Under the pieces are notes generated by a model. That model had not been told where the DNA came from. It saw only the letters and a list, made by a program, of their open reading frames with translations, and did not search any database. A DNA stretch of 64,000 nucleotides from Nocardia shimofusensis NBRC 100134 (GTDB taxonomy: Bacteria; Actinomycetota; Actinomycetes; Mycobacteriales; Mycobacteriaceae): contig NZ_BDBT01000004.1 in the NCBI RefSeq assembly GCF_001613125.1, positions 1 through 64,000 on the forward strand. The letters run 5' to 3'. Below are positions 32,608-43,896 of this stretch, one piece after another (the first letter of the stretch is position 1; every line of letters begins with the position of its first letter). A program made the translations under genes and the position numbers.

Positions 32608-33047
32608 TACGCTTTCCCCCGGACCCGACGGAAGGTGACCGTCGTGGGATATCCGGAGAGTGCCGGGTCGTGCGAATCCTGTGTCACCTCCACCGAATCG
32701 GTGAGGGTGCGCAGCACATGCCAGCCGAAGCTGTGCTGATCGGGCAGACCTTCCGTCGACGCGAGGCCGGTGACGCGCACCAGCAACTCGCGGTCCCCGA
32801 TGCTGAACCAGCAATCCAGGTTGCTGCCGGGCGCGGCGACCGCGATCAGCGTCGAGCACACCTCGTCGACGGCCAGCCGGATGTCGGCCACCTCGTCCAG
32901 AGTGAAATCACTGAGAAGGACCAATGTTTCGGCGAGCCCACGCACGATGGGCAGTTGTGTGACCGATGCGGCCACCCGAATCTCCACCGGGGTGCTGAAC
33001 AACCCCTGTTCCGCCGAAATGTTGATCACCCTGCCCAGGCTACCCAT
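32607..33047 (-). CDS. rsbW: RsbW-type anti-sigma factor (serine kinase-like ATPase)
   Basis: 146 residues with the GHKL ATPase fold: [18 protein letters not shown] carries the N-box (Glu/Asp...Asn-like position is DEVC here) and a C-terminal Gly-containing box around [16 protein letters not shown]. RsbW holds SigF inactive and phosphorylates anti-anti-sigma factors. It lies directly upstream of sigF, the normal order. No anti-anti-sigma gene or upstream phosphatase is seen in the window. Confidence 0.9.
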   Translation of the reverse strand: MGSLGRVINISAEQGLFSTPVEIRVAASVTQLPIVRGLAETLVLLSDFTLDEVADIRLAVDEVCSTLIAVAAPGSNLDCWFSIGDRELLVRVTGLASTEGLPDQHSFGWHVLRTLTDSVEVTQDSHDPALSGYPTTVTFRRVRGKA

Positions 33048-33097
33048 TCCCGCCCCCTGCCAATCGGATCAGGTCCACTCGCCTACACTCGCGCCTT

Positions 33098-33781
33098 GTG
33101 TCCACGTATTCCCGGCCCGCCGAGCCGATGATCGCACCGTCCATCCTATCCGCCGACTTCGCGCACCTGGCCGACGAAGCGCGCCGGGTCGAGGGTTCGG
33201 ACTGGCTGCACGTCGACGTGATGGACGCCCATTTCGTGCCGAATCTCACACTCGGCCTGCCGGTGGTGCAGAGCCTGCTCAAGGCCACCGACATCCCGCT
33301 GGACTGCCACCTCATGATCGAGGATCCGGGCCGCTGGGCCCCGCCGTACGCGGAGGCCGGCGCGTACAACGTCACCTTCCACGCCGAGGCCACCGACGAT
33401 CCTGTCGCGGTCGCGCGCGACATCCGGGCGGCGGGCGCCAAGGCCGGGCTGTCGGTGAAGCCGAACACCCCGATCGAGCCGTACCTGGAGATCCTGAAGA
33501 ATTTCGACACGCTGCTGGTGATGAGCGTGGAACCCGGCTTCGGCGGCCAGTCGTTCATCCCACAGGTGCTCGACAAGGCCCGCACGGTGCGCAGACTGGT
33601 CGATTCCGGTGAATTGCGACTGGTGGTGGAGATCGACGGCGGCATCAACGCCGACACCATCGAGCAGGCGGCCGCGGCGGGCATCGACTGCTTCGTCGCC
33701 GGATCGGCCGTCTACAACACCGACGATCCCGGCGCCACCGTCGAGAAACTCCGCAGGCAGGCCGCCGCCGCCCGCGGCTGA
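33098..33781 (+). CDS. rpe: Ribulose-phosphate 3-epimerase
   Basis: Interconverts ribulose 5-phosphate and xylulose 5-phosphate. 227 residues, a complete TIM barrel: [26 protein letters not shown] (metal His/Asp), [19 protein letters not shown] and [11 protein letters not shown] start. rsmB-rpe is a conserved pair elsewhere; here rsbW-sigF and an MmcQ gene separate them. Confidence 0.97.
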   Translation: MSTYSRPAEPMIAPSILSADFAHLADEARRVEGSDWLHVDVMDAHFVPNLTLGLPVVQSLLKATDIPLDCHLMIEDPGRWAPPYAEAGAYNVTFHAEATDDPVAVARDIRAAGAKAGLSVKPNTPIEPYLEILKNFDTLLVMSVEPGFGGQSFIPQVLDKARTVRRLVDSGELRLVVEIDGGINADTIEQAAAAGIDCFVAGSAVYNTDDPGATVEKLRRQAAAARG

Positions 33782-33786
33782 CCCGC

Positions 33787-34293
33787 TCATCGCGCTCGGC
33801 GCGGCCCCGGCGTTCCGAGGGCCAGCGTGGCATCGACGACCGCTTTCAGCGGAGGGAGCGCGACGCGTTCGGCCGGCGGTTCGACCCAGGTCCGATAGCC
33901 GGTGCGTTCGTCCTCGGGTGAGGGCAGCACGACATCGCTGCCGGTCGAGGCCACCGTCGCGAACATCCGGAACAGGTGCGCGGACTCGGCGGTTCCGAGC
34001 GAACCCGCGCCCGCCGAGCCGGTGAGGAAGGTCCAGCGCTGCGAGCGCCGATGCTCGACGACGGGCGTGGCGATCCCGCTGCTCGCGAGCCGTTCGCGTA
34101 CCTGTTCGCCGAGTGGGGCGGGCATGGTGACGGCGCGGTATTCGGCGCCGATCGGCAGGACGATATGGCGGGCGCGATCGTCGACCTCGGCGCGCAGGTC
34201 GTGCTCGCGCCGATAGCGATCGCACCGGGTGGCCAGCGCGGCCGCCGGGGGCTCGCTCGGGTGGGGGGATCTCGTTTCCAGCAGGGTGCTCAT
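33787..34293 (-). CDS. Uncharacterised protein of nocardia-type
   Basis: 168 residues, no signal peptide or membrane helix. Visible features are an N-terminal basic segment (RCDRYRREHDLRAEV), a beta-rich middle with RWTFLTG followed by TAESAHLFRMFATVASTGSDVVLPSP, and a C-terminal GYRTWVEPPAE. I have seen similar short proteins in nocardiae without a defined function, and do not assign one. The ORF has good codon character and a normal ATG. It ends five bases from the convergent rpe stop. Confidence 0.6.
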   Translation of the reverse strand: MSTLLETRSPHPSEPPAAALATRCDRYRREHDLRAEVDDRARHIVLPIGAEYRAVTMPAPLGEQVRERLASSGIATPVVEHRRSQRWTFLTGSAGAGSLGTAESAHLFRMFATVASTGSDVVLPSPEDERTGYRTWVEPPAERVALPPLKAVVDATLALGTPGPRRAR

Positions 34294-34583
34294 CCGGTTC
34301 TCCGGTCCGATGACGACGTGGTTCGCCGAGGTGTGGCGACGACTCGGTAACGATTCTGCATCCGTACTGGACTCACCCGCAGCGAATACGGTAAAGAAAC
34401 CCCTCGCCCTGTTTTCGTCCGGCTTTCCGGTCCGGTTCTCCCGCTGAATGCGACGGTGCCGCCGTGGGTGGTGAGGTGCGTCGTTAGGCTGACCGCTAGA
34501 CCGGTGGTGGGGGACCGGTGGTGGGGAATAGCGTCCGAAGACGCGCTGTTCCCGCTGGTATCAGGACGGACAAGGAGTCAGGG
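34294..34583 (+). promoter_or_regulatory. Divergent promoter region upstream of ribC with tandem repeat
   Basis: 290 bases without a gene. A TAGGCT hexamer at 34485-34490 could be a -10 box for ribC. Just downstream is a perfect tandem duplication of GACCGGTGGTGGGG at 34499-34512 and 34513-34526, inside the likely leader. No FMN riboswitch signature was found. Confidence 0.4.
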
Positions 34584-35210
34584 ATGTTCACAGGCATCGT
34601 CGAGGAACTGGGCGAGGTCGTCGCCGTGGAACGGCTGGACGACGCCGCCCGGCTGACGATTCGAGGAAAGCTCGTGACCTCCGATGCCGGGCACGGCGAT
34701 TCCATCGCGGTCAACGGCGTCTGCCTGACCGTCGTCGACGATGTGATCGACGGCGACTCCTTCACCGTCGACGTGATGCAGGAGACCCTCGATCGCTCCA
34801 GCATCGGCGGACTGACCGAGGGCTCCCGGGTGAACCTCGAGCGTGCCGCCGCGATCGACAGCCGGCTGGGCGGGCATCTGGTCCAGGGACACGTGGACGG
34901 CACCGGTACCGTGCTCGCCCGCACACCGTCGCAGAACTGGGAGGTGGTGCGGATCTCGTTGCCCGACGCCATCGCCCGGTATGTGGTGGAGAAGGGTTCG
35001 ATCACCGTGGACGGCATCTCGCTGACCGTCTCCGGTCTCGGCCGCGACGACACGCCCGCCGCCGACGGCCATCACGACTGGTTCGAGATCTCGCTGATCC
35101 CCACCACGCTCGCGATGACCAATCTCGGCACCGCGGCTGTCGGCACCCGGGTGAACCTGGAGGTCGACGTGATCGCCAAGTACGTCGAGCGCCTTCAGCA
35201 GCGGGGCTGA
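34584..35210 (+). CDS. ribC: Riboflavin synthase alpha chain
   Basis: Dismutates two lumazines to riboflavin. 208 residues in two homologous barrels. MFTGIVEELGEV is the diagnostic N terminus, VNGVCLTVV the substrate loop of the first barrel and TVDGISLTV that of the second; HLVQGHVDGTG links them. Start ATG has AAGGAG upstream. Alternative symbol ribE. It heads a riboflavin block with ribBA and ribH; ribG/ribD is not in the window. Confidence 0.97.
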   Translation: MFTGIVEELGEVVAVERLDDAARLTIRGKLVTSDAGHGDSIAVNGVCLTVVDDVIDGDSFTVDVMQETLDRSSIGGLTEGSRVNLERAAAIDSRLGGHLVQGHVDGTGTVLARTPSQNWEVVRISLPDAIARYVVEKGSITVDGISLTVSGLGRDDTPAADGHHDWFEISLIPTTLAMTNLGTAAVGTRVNLEVDVIAKYVERLQQRG

Positions 35211-35375
35211 TCGCCCCGGACCCACCCCGAGGACGGCCGGCTCGTCCCCGGACTCTTCGAACGGTAGAGCCGGTGTCCCCGTTGCGGGCCTGCCCCGTGG
35301 CAGGGGCCGCGAGCCGCGGCCGGGCGGACAGCGGCGATACTGTTTAGACCTCTTCATAGATGGAGCGCAGCAGAC

Positions 35376-37152
<1,777 letters not shown>

Positions 37153-37156
37153 CGTC

Positions 37157-37606
37157 GTGGCGGAGTGGGAGCTGGAGGTCAGGCCGAGGCGCGCGGTGCG
37201 CACCGCGTGGATCGTCGCGGTGATCATCCTCGCGGTGTTCACCGTCGGCGGAGTGTTCCTGCGGAGCGGATCGACCGGGGTGAACTTCCGGGTGGTGGAT
37301 CAGGTCGCGATGGTGGCCATCGGCGCGCTCATCGCGAGCGGCGTGCTGCTGCTCACCCGGCCCCGGGTACGTGCGGGCGCCGAGGGCGTCCAGGTGCGCG
37401 GCGTGCTGGGGGAGACCCTGTTCGGCTGGGATCAGGTGCGCGGGGTGAGCTTCCCCGACCGCAAGTCGTGGGCGCGCCTGGAACTCGTCGACGACGATTA
37501 CGTGCCGCTGCTGGCCGTCCGTGCCAACGACAAGGAGCACGCCGCGCTGGCCGTGGAGGGCCTGCGCGAGCTGGGCGCCCGGTACACCGCGTCCGACAAG
37601 AAGTAG
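37157..37606 (+). CDS. PH-like domain membrane protein of the riboflavin cluster
   Basis: 149 residues: two membrane helices near the N terminus (about 17-36 and 47-66), then a small beta-rich domain, VRAGAEGVQVRGVLGETLFGWDQVRGVSFPD...WARLELVDDDYVPLLAVRA, of the bacterial PH-like type. The equivalent gene follows ribH in M. tuberculosis (Rv1417). GTG start four bases after ribH. Function unknown. Confidence 0.82.
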   Translation: MAEWELEVRPRRAVRTAWIVAVIILAVFTVGGVFLRSGSTGVNFRVVDQVAMVAIGALIASGVLLLTRPRVRAGAEGVQVRGVLGETLFGWDQVRGVSFPDRKSWARLELVDDDYVPLLAVRANDKEHAALAVEGLRELGARYTASDKK

Positions 37607-37633
37607 TTCCCGCCCCAACGGGTCGGCGTCGGC

Positions 37634-39616
37634 TCAGCGGGTGTCGCCGAGCACCACGCCCTCCCGGCGGGGGTCGGCGCCGCCGGTCCAGCCCTCGTCA
37701 CCGTCGCGGCGCAGCACGCTGAGTCCGCTGGTCTGGGGTGCGACCGAGACCTGGTGGCCCAGTTCGCGCAGTCGCCGCACCAGCGGATCGTGCGCGCCGT
37801 CGTCGGTGGTGTCGATCGCCGGATGCTCGCCGCCGACGCCGGTGACCGGGCTGTTGCCCGCGCCGAAGGAGACCGCCGAGACCGCCTGCTGCGGGTCCAG
37901 GCCCCAGTCCAGCATGCCGATCAGGGTTTTCACGACGAACTGGATGATGACCGCGCCGCCCGGTGATCCGGTCACATAAGCCAGGGCGCCGCGCTCGCCG
38001 TCTGCGGCGCGGTCGAACACCAGAGTGGGCGCCATCGAACTGCGCGGGCGTTTGCCCGGCTCGAGGCGGTTGGCCACCGGTGTCCCGTCGGGTGCGGCGG
38101 GTTCGGCGGCGAAGTCGGTGAGCTGGTTGTTGAGCAGGAAGCCGTCGACCATGTGGAACGAGCCGAAGGCGGATTCGATGGTGGTCGTCATGGCAGCGGC
38201 ATTGCCGTGGCGGTCGACCACGCTGATGTGACTGGTGCCGTGTTCGGGCGGCTGTGGGCCGAGCCCGAGCGGGATCGGACCCAGATCGCCCGGCCGCGCC
38301 TCTCCCATGCTGCGGCCCGGATCGATCAGCGCGGAGCGCTCGCGCAGGTAGTCCGGGGCGATCATGGCCTGGGGCGAACCGCCCGGCAGCGCAACGAATT
38401 CGGGATCGGCGACATACTTGTTGCGATCGGCGTAGGCGAGTCGCTCGGCTTCGGCGATCAGGTGCACCGCTTCGGCGCGCGGTGTGCCGCCGTCGAGGTC
38501 GGTCTGCTGCGGTGCGAGCGCGGCCAGGTCGAAGTTCTCCAGTATGCCCAGCGTCGCGGCGACCGTACTGCCGCCCGAGGACGGTGCGGGCATCCCGCAG
38601 ACCTCGTAGGCGCGATACCCGTCGCACAGCGTGGTGCGTTTAACCGGTTCGTATCCCGCGAGGTCGGCGGTGCTCAGCAGCGAGGGGGTACGTCCACCGG
38701 TGGTGGAACCCGCTGCGGCGACGATGTTCTCGGCGACAACCCCGGTATAGAAGGCGTCCGCGCCGTCGGTCGCCAGGGTGCTCATGGTCTTGGCCAGTGC
38801 CGGATTGGTCAGGACGGTGCCCGCCGGTTTGGGTGTGCTGTCCGGTTGCAGAAAATATGCTCGCGCGTTCTCGTCGAGTGCGAGTTCGGCCGCGGACTCG
38901 GCGATCTGGCCCGCCAGCCGGGGGCTGATGGCGAAACCGCGGTCGGCCAGGGCGATGGCCGGATCGAACAACTCCCGCCACTCGGTCTTCCCGTGCTCAC
39001 GGTGGGCCAGCTCGAGCATGCGCAGCACTCCGGGGACGCCGATGGACCGGCCGCTGGCGCGGGCGTCGGGCTGCGGTGGGGTGCGGTCGGTATCGCTGAT
39101 CCAGCGCAGAGAGTTCTCGGTCGCGGCGGCGGGCGCGGTCTCGCGGCCGTCGTAGGCCTCGACGGCGCCGGATGCGGCGTCGTAGTACAGAAGGAAGGCG
39201 CCGCCCCCGATGCCCGAGGCCTGCGGCTCCACCAAGCCGAGCACGAGCTGAGCGGTGACCAGCGCGTCGGCCGCGGTGCCGCCCTCGCGCAGCACCGCGC
39301 AGGCCGCCTCGGTGGCGATCGGATTGGCGGTCGACACCGCGTAGGAGCTGGTGGAAACCGGGGTCATGCCGCTGCGGTAGCCGGAGGCGATCTCGGGGTT
39401 CAGGCTGAGATCACGCGGCGCGGAGGTGCGCTGTGGGTCCGGGGCGCCCGACGGTGTTCCGGTGAGTGCTGCGGCGTCGTCGGCCACCGCGCAGGCGTTC
39501 GCGGTGGGTCCCGCGTCGTCCCGTGTCGAGGTCGTACATCCGGTCACCGAACCGAGAGCGAGCAGTGCGGCCGCGGCCACCCCACTCCAGAGCCGTCCCC
39601 TGTGCGCCACCATCAC
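37634..39616 (-). CDS. ggt: Gamma-glutamyltransferase lipoprotein
   Basis: Extracytoplasmic enzyme that cleaves glutathione and other gamma-glutamyl compounds. 660 residues. The N terminus is a lipoprotein signal, LLALGSVTGC, with the lipidated Cys near 27. The family's nucleophile Thr, freed by autoprocessing, is in HGTSHISVVD (near 470); the large-subunit GIGGGAFLLYYD and small-subunit RPRSSMAPT/TGSPGG loops are present. Convergent with the PH-like gene. Confidence 0.94.
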   Translation of the reverse strand: MMVAHRGRLWSGVAAAALLALGSVTGCTTSTRDDAGPTANACAVADDAAALTGTPSGAPDPQRTSAPRDLSLNPEIASGYRSGMTPVSTSSYAVSTANPIATEAACAVLREGGTAADALVTAQLVLGLVEPQASGIGGGAFLLYYDAASGAVEAYDGRETAPAAATENSLRWISDTDRTPPQPDARASGRSIGVPGVLRMLELAHREHGKTEWRELFDPAIALADRGFAISPRLAGQIAESAAELALDENARAYFLQPDSTPKPAGTVLTNPALAKTMSTLATDGADAFYTGVVAENIVAAAGSTTGGRTPSLLSTADLAGYEPVKRTTLCDGYRAYEVCGMPAPSSGGSTVAATLGILENFDLAALAPQQTDLDGGTPRAEAVHLIAEAERLAYADRNKYVADPEFVALPGGSPQAMIAPDYLRERSALIDPGRSMGEARPGDLGPIPLGLGPQPPEHGTSHISVVDRHGNAAAMTTTIESAFGSFHMVDGFLLNNQLTDFAAEPAAPDGTPVANRLEPGKRPRSSMAPTLVFDRAADGERGALAYVTGSPGGAVIIQFVVKTLIGMLDWGLDPQQAVSAVSFGAGNSPVTGVGGEHPAIDTTDDGAHDPLVRRLRELGHQVSVAPQTSGLSVLRRDGDEGWTGGADPRREGVVLGDTR

Positions 39617-39649
39617 AAGAAAGTAACCCCGATGGCGGCCGCGGAAACG

Positions 39650-39686
39650 CGAAACGGGCTGCCGCAGTGCGCGGCAGCCCGTTTCG
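39650..39686 (-). terminator. Strong terminator downstream of the sulfhydrylase
   Basis: Perfect 16-base arms (CGAAACGGGCTGCCGC and complement), loop AGTGC, 17 bases past the stop of the sulfhydrylase on the minus strand. It would insulate ggt from readthrough. Confidence 0.8.
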
Positions 39687-39703
39687 GGTGTGTCGTCGGA
39701 GCG

Positions 39704-41008
39704 TCAGGAATTGACGGCGGCGAAACCGGTTTCGAGATCGGCGATGATGTCGTCGATGTGCTCGATGCCCACGGCGAGGCGCACCAGACCCGGCGTGACA
39801 CCGGCGTTCAGCTGCTCCTCGGGGGTCAGCTGGGAGTGCGTCGTCGAGGCCGGGTGGATCACCAGCGAGCGCACGTCACCGATGTTGGCGACATGGCTGT
39901 GCAGGGTCAGCGCCTCCACGAAGCGCTTACCCGCGTCGACCCCGCCGGACAGTTCGAAGCCGATGACCGCGCCGGTGCCCTTGGGTGCCAGCTCGCGGCC
40001 GCGCTCGTGCCACGGCGAGGACTCCAGACCGGCGTAGAACACCGCGGTGACCTCCGGGCGCGCCGCCAGGAACTCCGCCACCGCCTGCGCGTTCTGTACG
40101 TGCCGCTCGATGCGCAGGCTCAGCGTCTCCAGGCCCTGGCTGATGAGGAAGGCGTTGAACGGCGAGAGCGCCGCGCCCAGATCGCGCAGCAGCTGTACCC
40201 GGGCCTTGAGCGCGAAGGCGGGCGCGCCCAGGTCGGCATACTTCACGCCGTGGTAGCTCGGGTCCGGCTCGGTGAAGCCGGGGAAACGGCCCTGGGTCCA
40301 GTCGAAGCCGCCGCCGTCGACGATCACGCCCGCGATGGCCGCGCCGTGGCCGCCGAGATACTTCGTCGCCGAGTGCACGATGACGTCGGCGCCGTGCTTC
40401 AACGGCTGGATCAGATACGGGGTGGCCACGGTGTTGTCCACGATGACCGGGATGCCCTCGGCGTGCGCCACCGCGGCGATGCCGGGGATGTCGAGGATGT
40501 GGTTCTGCGGGTTGGAGATGGTCTCGCCGTAGAACGCCTTGGTGTTCGGGCGGATCGCCGCGCGCCACTGTTCGAGGTCGTCGGGGTCCTCCACGAAGGA
40601 GACCTCGATACCCAGCTTGGGCAGGGTGTAGTGGAACAGGTTGTAGGTGCCGCCGTAGAGCCGCGGGCTGGAGACGATGTGGTCACCGGCGCCGGCGATG
40701 TTCAGGATCGCGAAGGTCTCCGCGGCCTGGCCGGAAGCCAGCAGCAGTGCGGCGACACCACCCTCGAGGGCCGCGATGCGCTGCTCGACGGCGTCCTGGG
40801 TGGGGTTCATGATGCGGGTGTAGATGTTGCCCGGCTCGGCCAGACCGAACAGCGCCGCCGCGTGCGCAGTGTCGCGGAAGGTGTAGGAGGTGGTCTGGTA
40901 GATCGGCAGCGCTCGCGCGTTGGTGGTGCCGTCGGGCACCTGACCGACATGGATCTGCTTGGTTTCGAAGCTCCACTCGCGGGCCTGCTCGGCCGGATCA
41001 ACTGTCAT
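39704..41008 (-). CDS. metY: O-acetylhomoserine sulfhydrylase
   Basis: PLP enzyme of the Cys/Met metabolism family that makes homocysteine from O-acetylhomoserine and sulfide. About 434 residues: FETKQIHVGQVPD at the N terminus, YTRIMNPTQDAVEQRIAALEGG, SSPRLYGGTYNLFHYTLPK, PVIVDNTVATPYL and the PLP lysine in VHSATKYLGGHG. Start ATG 41008; a GTG two codons upstream (41014) is possible. A TGTGAC/TAACGT promoter lies so close that the message may be leaderless. Confidence 0.94.
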   Translation of the reverse strand: MTVDPAEQAREWSFETKQIHVGQVPDGTTNARALPIYQTTSYTFRDTAHAAALFGLAEPGNIYTRIMNPTQDAVEQRIAALEGGVAALLLASGQAAETFAILNIAGAGDHIVSSPRLYGGTYNLFHYTLPKLGIEVSFVEDPDDLEQWRAAIRPNTKAFYGETISNPQNHILDIPGIAAVAHAEGIPVIVDNTVATPYLIQPLKHGADVIVHSATKYLGGHGAAIAGVIVDGGGFDWTQGRFPGFTEPDPSYHGVKYADLGAPAFALKARVQLLRDLGAALSPFNAFLISQGLETLSLRIERHVQNAQAVAEFLAARPEVTAVFYAGLESSPWHERGRELAPKGTGAVIGFELSGGVDAGKRFVEALTLHSHVANIGDVRSLVIHPASTTHSQLTPEEQLNAGVTPGLVRLAVGIEHIDDIIADLETGFAAVNS

Positions 41009-41016
41009 GGGCACAG

Positions 41017-41046
41017 ACGTTAGGCAACCCTCGCAGATAAGTCACA
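41017..41046 (-). promoter_or_regulatory. Probable promoter of metY, leaderless
   Basis: On the minus strand TGTGAC (41041-41046) and TAACGT (41017-41022) are 18 bases apart. Transcription would begin within a few bases of the ATG at 41008, and no ribosome site fits. Sequence pattern only. Confidence 0.4.
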
Positions 41047-41137
41047 GAGTTTCGCTCGAGGTGAACCGAAATGTTGCCCGATCGTGTCGCGACACGCGGC
41101 GCCGCGTTGTGAACTCGATGATCGGTACGCTGGCCCG

Positions 41138-41647
41138 GTGGCGATCGAAGCGGTGTTGTTCGACTTCTCCGGCACGCTCTTCCGGTGGGAGGCTCTTCCG
41201 CCGTGGGGTGCGGATCTCGTCGGCGCGGACGGTCGCGCCTCGGCCGCCGAGCAGATCGATCCGGCGGGGTGGACGCCGTACCCGGACGTCGGCGCGGTCC
41301 TGGACTTCCTTGCCGCGCACGGCATCCCGGTGGGCGTGGTGAGCAATCTGGCCTTCGACCCTCGGCCCGCCTTCGCCAGGCAGGGCTGGGACTCCCGCGT
41401 CGCCGCGTTCGCGCTGTCCCACGAGGTCGGCGCGGGGAAGCCGGACCCGCGCATCTTCCAGGCAGCGCTGGCCGCGCTCGGTGTCGACCCGGGTGCGGCC
41501 CTCATGGTGGGCGACAGCGCCGTCACCGACGGCGGGGCCACCGAACTGGGCTGCCGGTTCGCGCTGGTCGACCCGCTGCCCACGGCTGAGCGCCCCGACG
41601 CGCTGATCGACGCACTGCGCGCGCACGGCCTGGCCGTCCCGCGCTGA
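41138..41647 (+). CDS. HAD-superfamily hydrolase
   Basis: 169 residues of the HAD phosphatase superfamily. Motif I is VLFDFSGTLF, with the nucleophile Asp kept but the usual second Asp replaced by Ser; motif II VVSN; motif III Lys in GAGKPDPRIF; motif IV GDSAVTDGGAT. The substitution in motif I is seen in some non-phosphatase members, so the reaction is uncertain. GTG at 41138 begins the conserved region; the upstream 18 codons are not conserved. Confidence 0.85.
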   Translation: MAIEAVLFDFSGTLFRWEALPPWGADLVGADGRASAAEQIDPAGWTPYPDVGAVLDFLAAHGIPVGVVSNLAFDPRPAFARQGWDSRVAAFALSHEVGAGKPDPRIFQAALAALGVDPGAALMVGDSAVTDGGATELGCRFALVDPLPTAERPDALIDALRAHGLAVPR

Positions 41648-41689
41648 GTGCCGGCGGAGGGTGTCGGAGCCGGTCGATAGGCTGACGAT

Positions 41690-43759
41690 GTGGCAGATCC
41701 AGCGACGTACCGGCCCGCGCCGGGCACCATCCCCGTCGAACCGGGCGTCTACAAATTCCGGGATTCGCACCGCCGGGTGATCTACGTCGGCAAGGCCAAG
41801 AGCCTGCGTTCGCGACTGAACTCCTACTTCGCCGACGTCGCCTCGCTGCATCCGCGGACCAGGCAGATGGTGACCACCGCGGCGAGCGTGGAATGGACCG
41901 TCGTCTCCACCGAGGTGGAGGCGCTGCAGCTGGAATACAACTGGATCAAGGAATTCGATCCGCGCTTCAATGTGCGCTACCGCGACGACAAGTCCTATCC
42001 GGTGCTCGCGGTCACCATGAACGAGGAGTACCCCCGGCTGTTCGTGTACCGCGGCGCGCGCAAGAAGGGCGTGCGCTACTTCGGCCCGTACGCGCACGCC
42101 TGGGCCATCCGCGAGACCCTGGACCTGCTGCTGCGCGTCTTCCCCGCGCGCACCTGCTCGAACGGGGTCTTCAAGCGGCACAACCAGATCGGGCGCCCGT
42201 GCCTGCTCGGCTACATCGACAAGTGTTCGGCGCCGTGCGTCGGACGGGTCGACGCGGCCGAGCACCGCGCGATCGTGGAGGACTTCTGCGACTTCCTCGC
42301 CGGTCGCACCGACCGCATGGTGCGTGAGCTGGAACGTCGCATGCACACCGCCGCCGAGGAACTGGACTTCGAGAACGCCGCCCGGCTGCGCGACGATGTG
42401 CAGGCGCTGCGCCGGGCGTTGGAGAAGCAGGCGGTGGTACTCGGCGACGGCACCGACGCCGACGTGATCGCCTTCGCCACCGACGAATTGGAGGTGGCGG
42501 TCCAGATCTTCCACGTCCGCGACGGCCGGGTGCGCGGCCAGCGCGGCTGGGTGGTGGACAAATCCGGCGACGCGGTCGATCTCCCCGCCGCCGGCGCGGG
42601 CGCGGACCGCGCAGCCGAGGCGGGCACGGCATCCGGGGTGGACGAGACCGGCGCGCTGGTCGAACAGTTCCTCACCCAGTTCTACGGCGAGCAGGTCGCC
42701 TACGCCGATCAGAACCCCACCGAACAGCCCGCGACGGTGGTGCCGCGTGAGGTGCTGGTCCCCGCGTTGCCCGTCGACCACGAGCAGGTCCAGGAGTGGC
42801 TGAGTACCCTGCGCGGCTCGGCGGTGCGACTGCGGGTTCCCCAGCGTGGGGACAAGAAGGCGCTGGCCGAGACGGTCGAACGCAATGCGAAAGAGGCACT
42901 GGCCCAGCACAAGCTCAAGCGCGCGGGCGATCTCACCGCGCGCTCGGCGGCACTGCAGGACATCCAGGACGCGCTGGACCTGGACACCGCGCCGCTGCGC
43001 ATCGAGTGCGTGGACATCAGCCATGTGCAGGGCACCGACGTGGTCGCCTCGCTGGTGGTTTTCGAAGACGGGCTGGCGCGTTCCTCGGAGTACCGCCACT
43101 ACGCCATCAAGGAGGCCGCGGGCGAGGGCCGCTCCGACGATGTCGGCAGCATCGCCGAGGTCACTCGCCGCCGCTTCCATCGGCTGCGCAAGGAACGTGA
43201 CGAGGCCGAGCGTGGGGAACTCGACGGCACCGCCCCGGGCCTGCCGTTGGTCGACGGCGAGGAGGAGCCGGCCACGCGCCCCGGGATCGATCCGCGCACC
43301 GGCCGCCCGCGCAAGTTCGCCTATCCGCCCAATCTCTACGTCGTCGACGGCGGCGCGCCGCAGGTGGCGGCCGCCGCGGAGGTACTCGACGAACTGGGGA
43401 TCACCGATGTCGCGGTGATCGGCCTGGCCAAACGCCTGGAAGAAGTGTGGGTGCCCGGCGAACCCGATCCGGTGATCCTGCCGCGCAACAGCGAGGCGCT
43501 GTATCTCCTGCAGCGCATCCGCGACGAGGCGCACCGCTTCGCCATCAACTTCCACCGCAGCAAACGTTCACGCCGGATGACGGCCTCGGCGCTGGACTCG
43601 GTGCGCGGTCTCGGCGCGGCGCGGCGCACGGCGCTGGTGACCCACTTCGGTTCGGTCGCCAAGCTGAAAGAGGCGACAGTGGAGCAGATCACCGAGGTGC
43701 CCGGCATCGGAGTGGCAACGGCGAAGGCCGTGCTCGCGGCGCTGCACACGGAGTCGTAG
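41690..43759 (+). CDS. uvrC: UvrABC excinuclease subunit C
   Basis: Makes both incisions in nucleotide excision repair. 689 residues: GIY-YIG nuclease at the N terminus ([20 protein letters not shown]), the zinc-like Cys cluster ([13 protein letters not shown]), the UVR helix binding UvrB ([17 protein letters not shown]), the RNase H-like nuclease domain with ISHVQG and VVDGGAPQV, and C-terminal helix-hairpin-helix pairs ([24 protein letters not shown]). GTG start. Preserved next to rapZ-yvcK-whiA as in other actinobacteria. Confidence 0.98.
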   Translation: MADPATYRPAPGTIPVEPGVYKFRDSHRRVIYVGKAKSLRSRLNSYFADVASLHPRTRQMVTTAASVEWTVVSTEVEALQLEYNWIKEFDPRFNVRYRDDKSYPVLAVTMNEEYPRLFVYRGARKKGVRYFGPYAHAWAIRETLDLLLRVFPARTCSNGVFKRHNQIGRPCLLGYIDKCSAPCVGRVDAAEHRAIVEDFCDFLAGRTDRMVRELERRMHTAAEELDFENAARLRDDVQALRRALEKQAVVLGDGTDADVIAFATDELEVAVQIFHVRDGRVRGQRGWVVDKSGDAVDLPAAGAGADRAAEAGTASGVDETGALVEQFLTQFYGEQVAYADQNPTEQPATVVPREVLVPALPVDHEQVQEWLSTLRGSAVRLRVPQRGDKKALAETVERNAKEALAQHKLKRAGDLTARSAALQDIQDALDLDTAPLRIECVDISHVQGTDVVASLVVFEDGLARSSEYRHYAIKEAAGEGRSDDVGSIAEVTRRRFHRLRKERDEAERGELDGTAPGLPLVDGEEEPATRPGIDPRTGRPRKFAYPPNLYVVDGGAPQVAAAAEVLDELGITDVAVIGLAKRLEEVWVPGEPDPVILPRNSEALYLLQRIRDEAHRFAINFHRSKRSRRMTASALDSVRGLGAARRTALVTHFGSVAKLKEATVEQITEVPGIGVATAKAVLAALHTES

Positions 43760-43896
43760 CGGGCGGACCGCGGGGGAGAAGCCGTGAACTGCGTGGGAGC
43801 TCGAGTTCGGCGTCGCGTACGTTGAGTGTCGGCGCCCGATCCTCATTCCGGTGCGCGATGATCGAAAGAGGCACTCTGACACGAACCCGGTAGGAC

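Noticed and set aside
35211..35375. FMN riboswitch before ribBA
   Set aside because: The conserved RFN boxes are absent in both riboflavin gene gaps.
38153..41023. 956-codon frame opposite ggt and metY
   Set aside because: Spans two genes and a terminator; no domain content.
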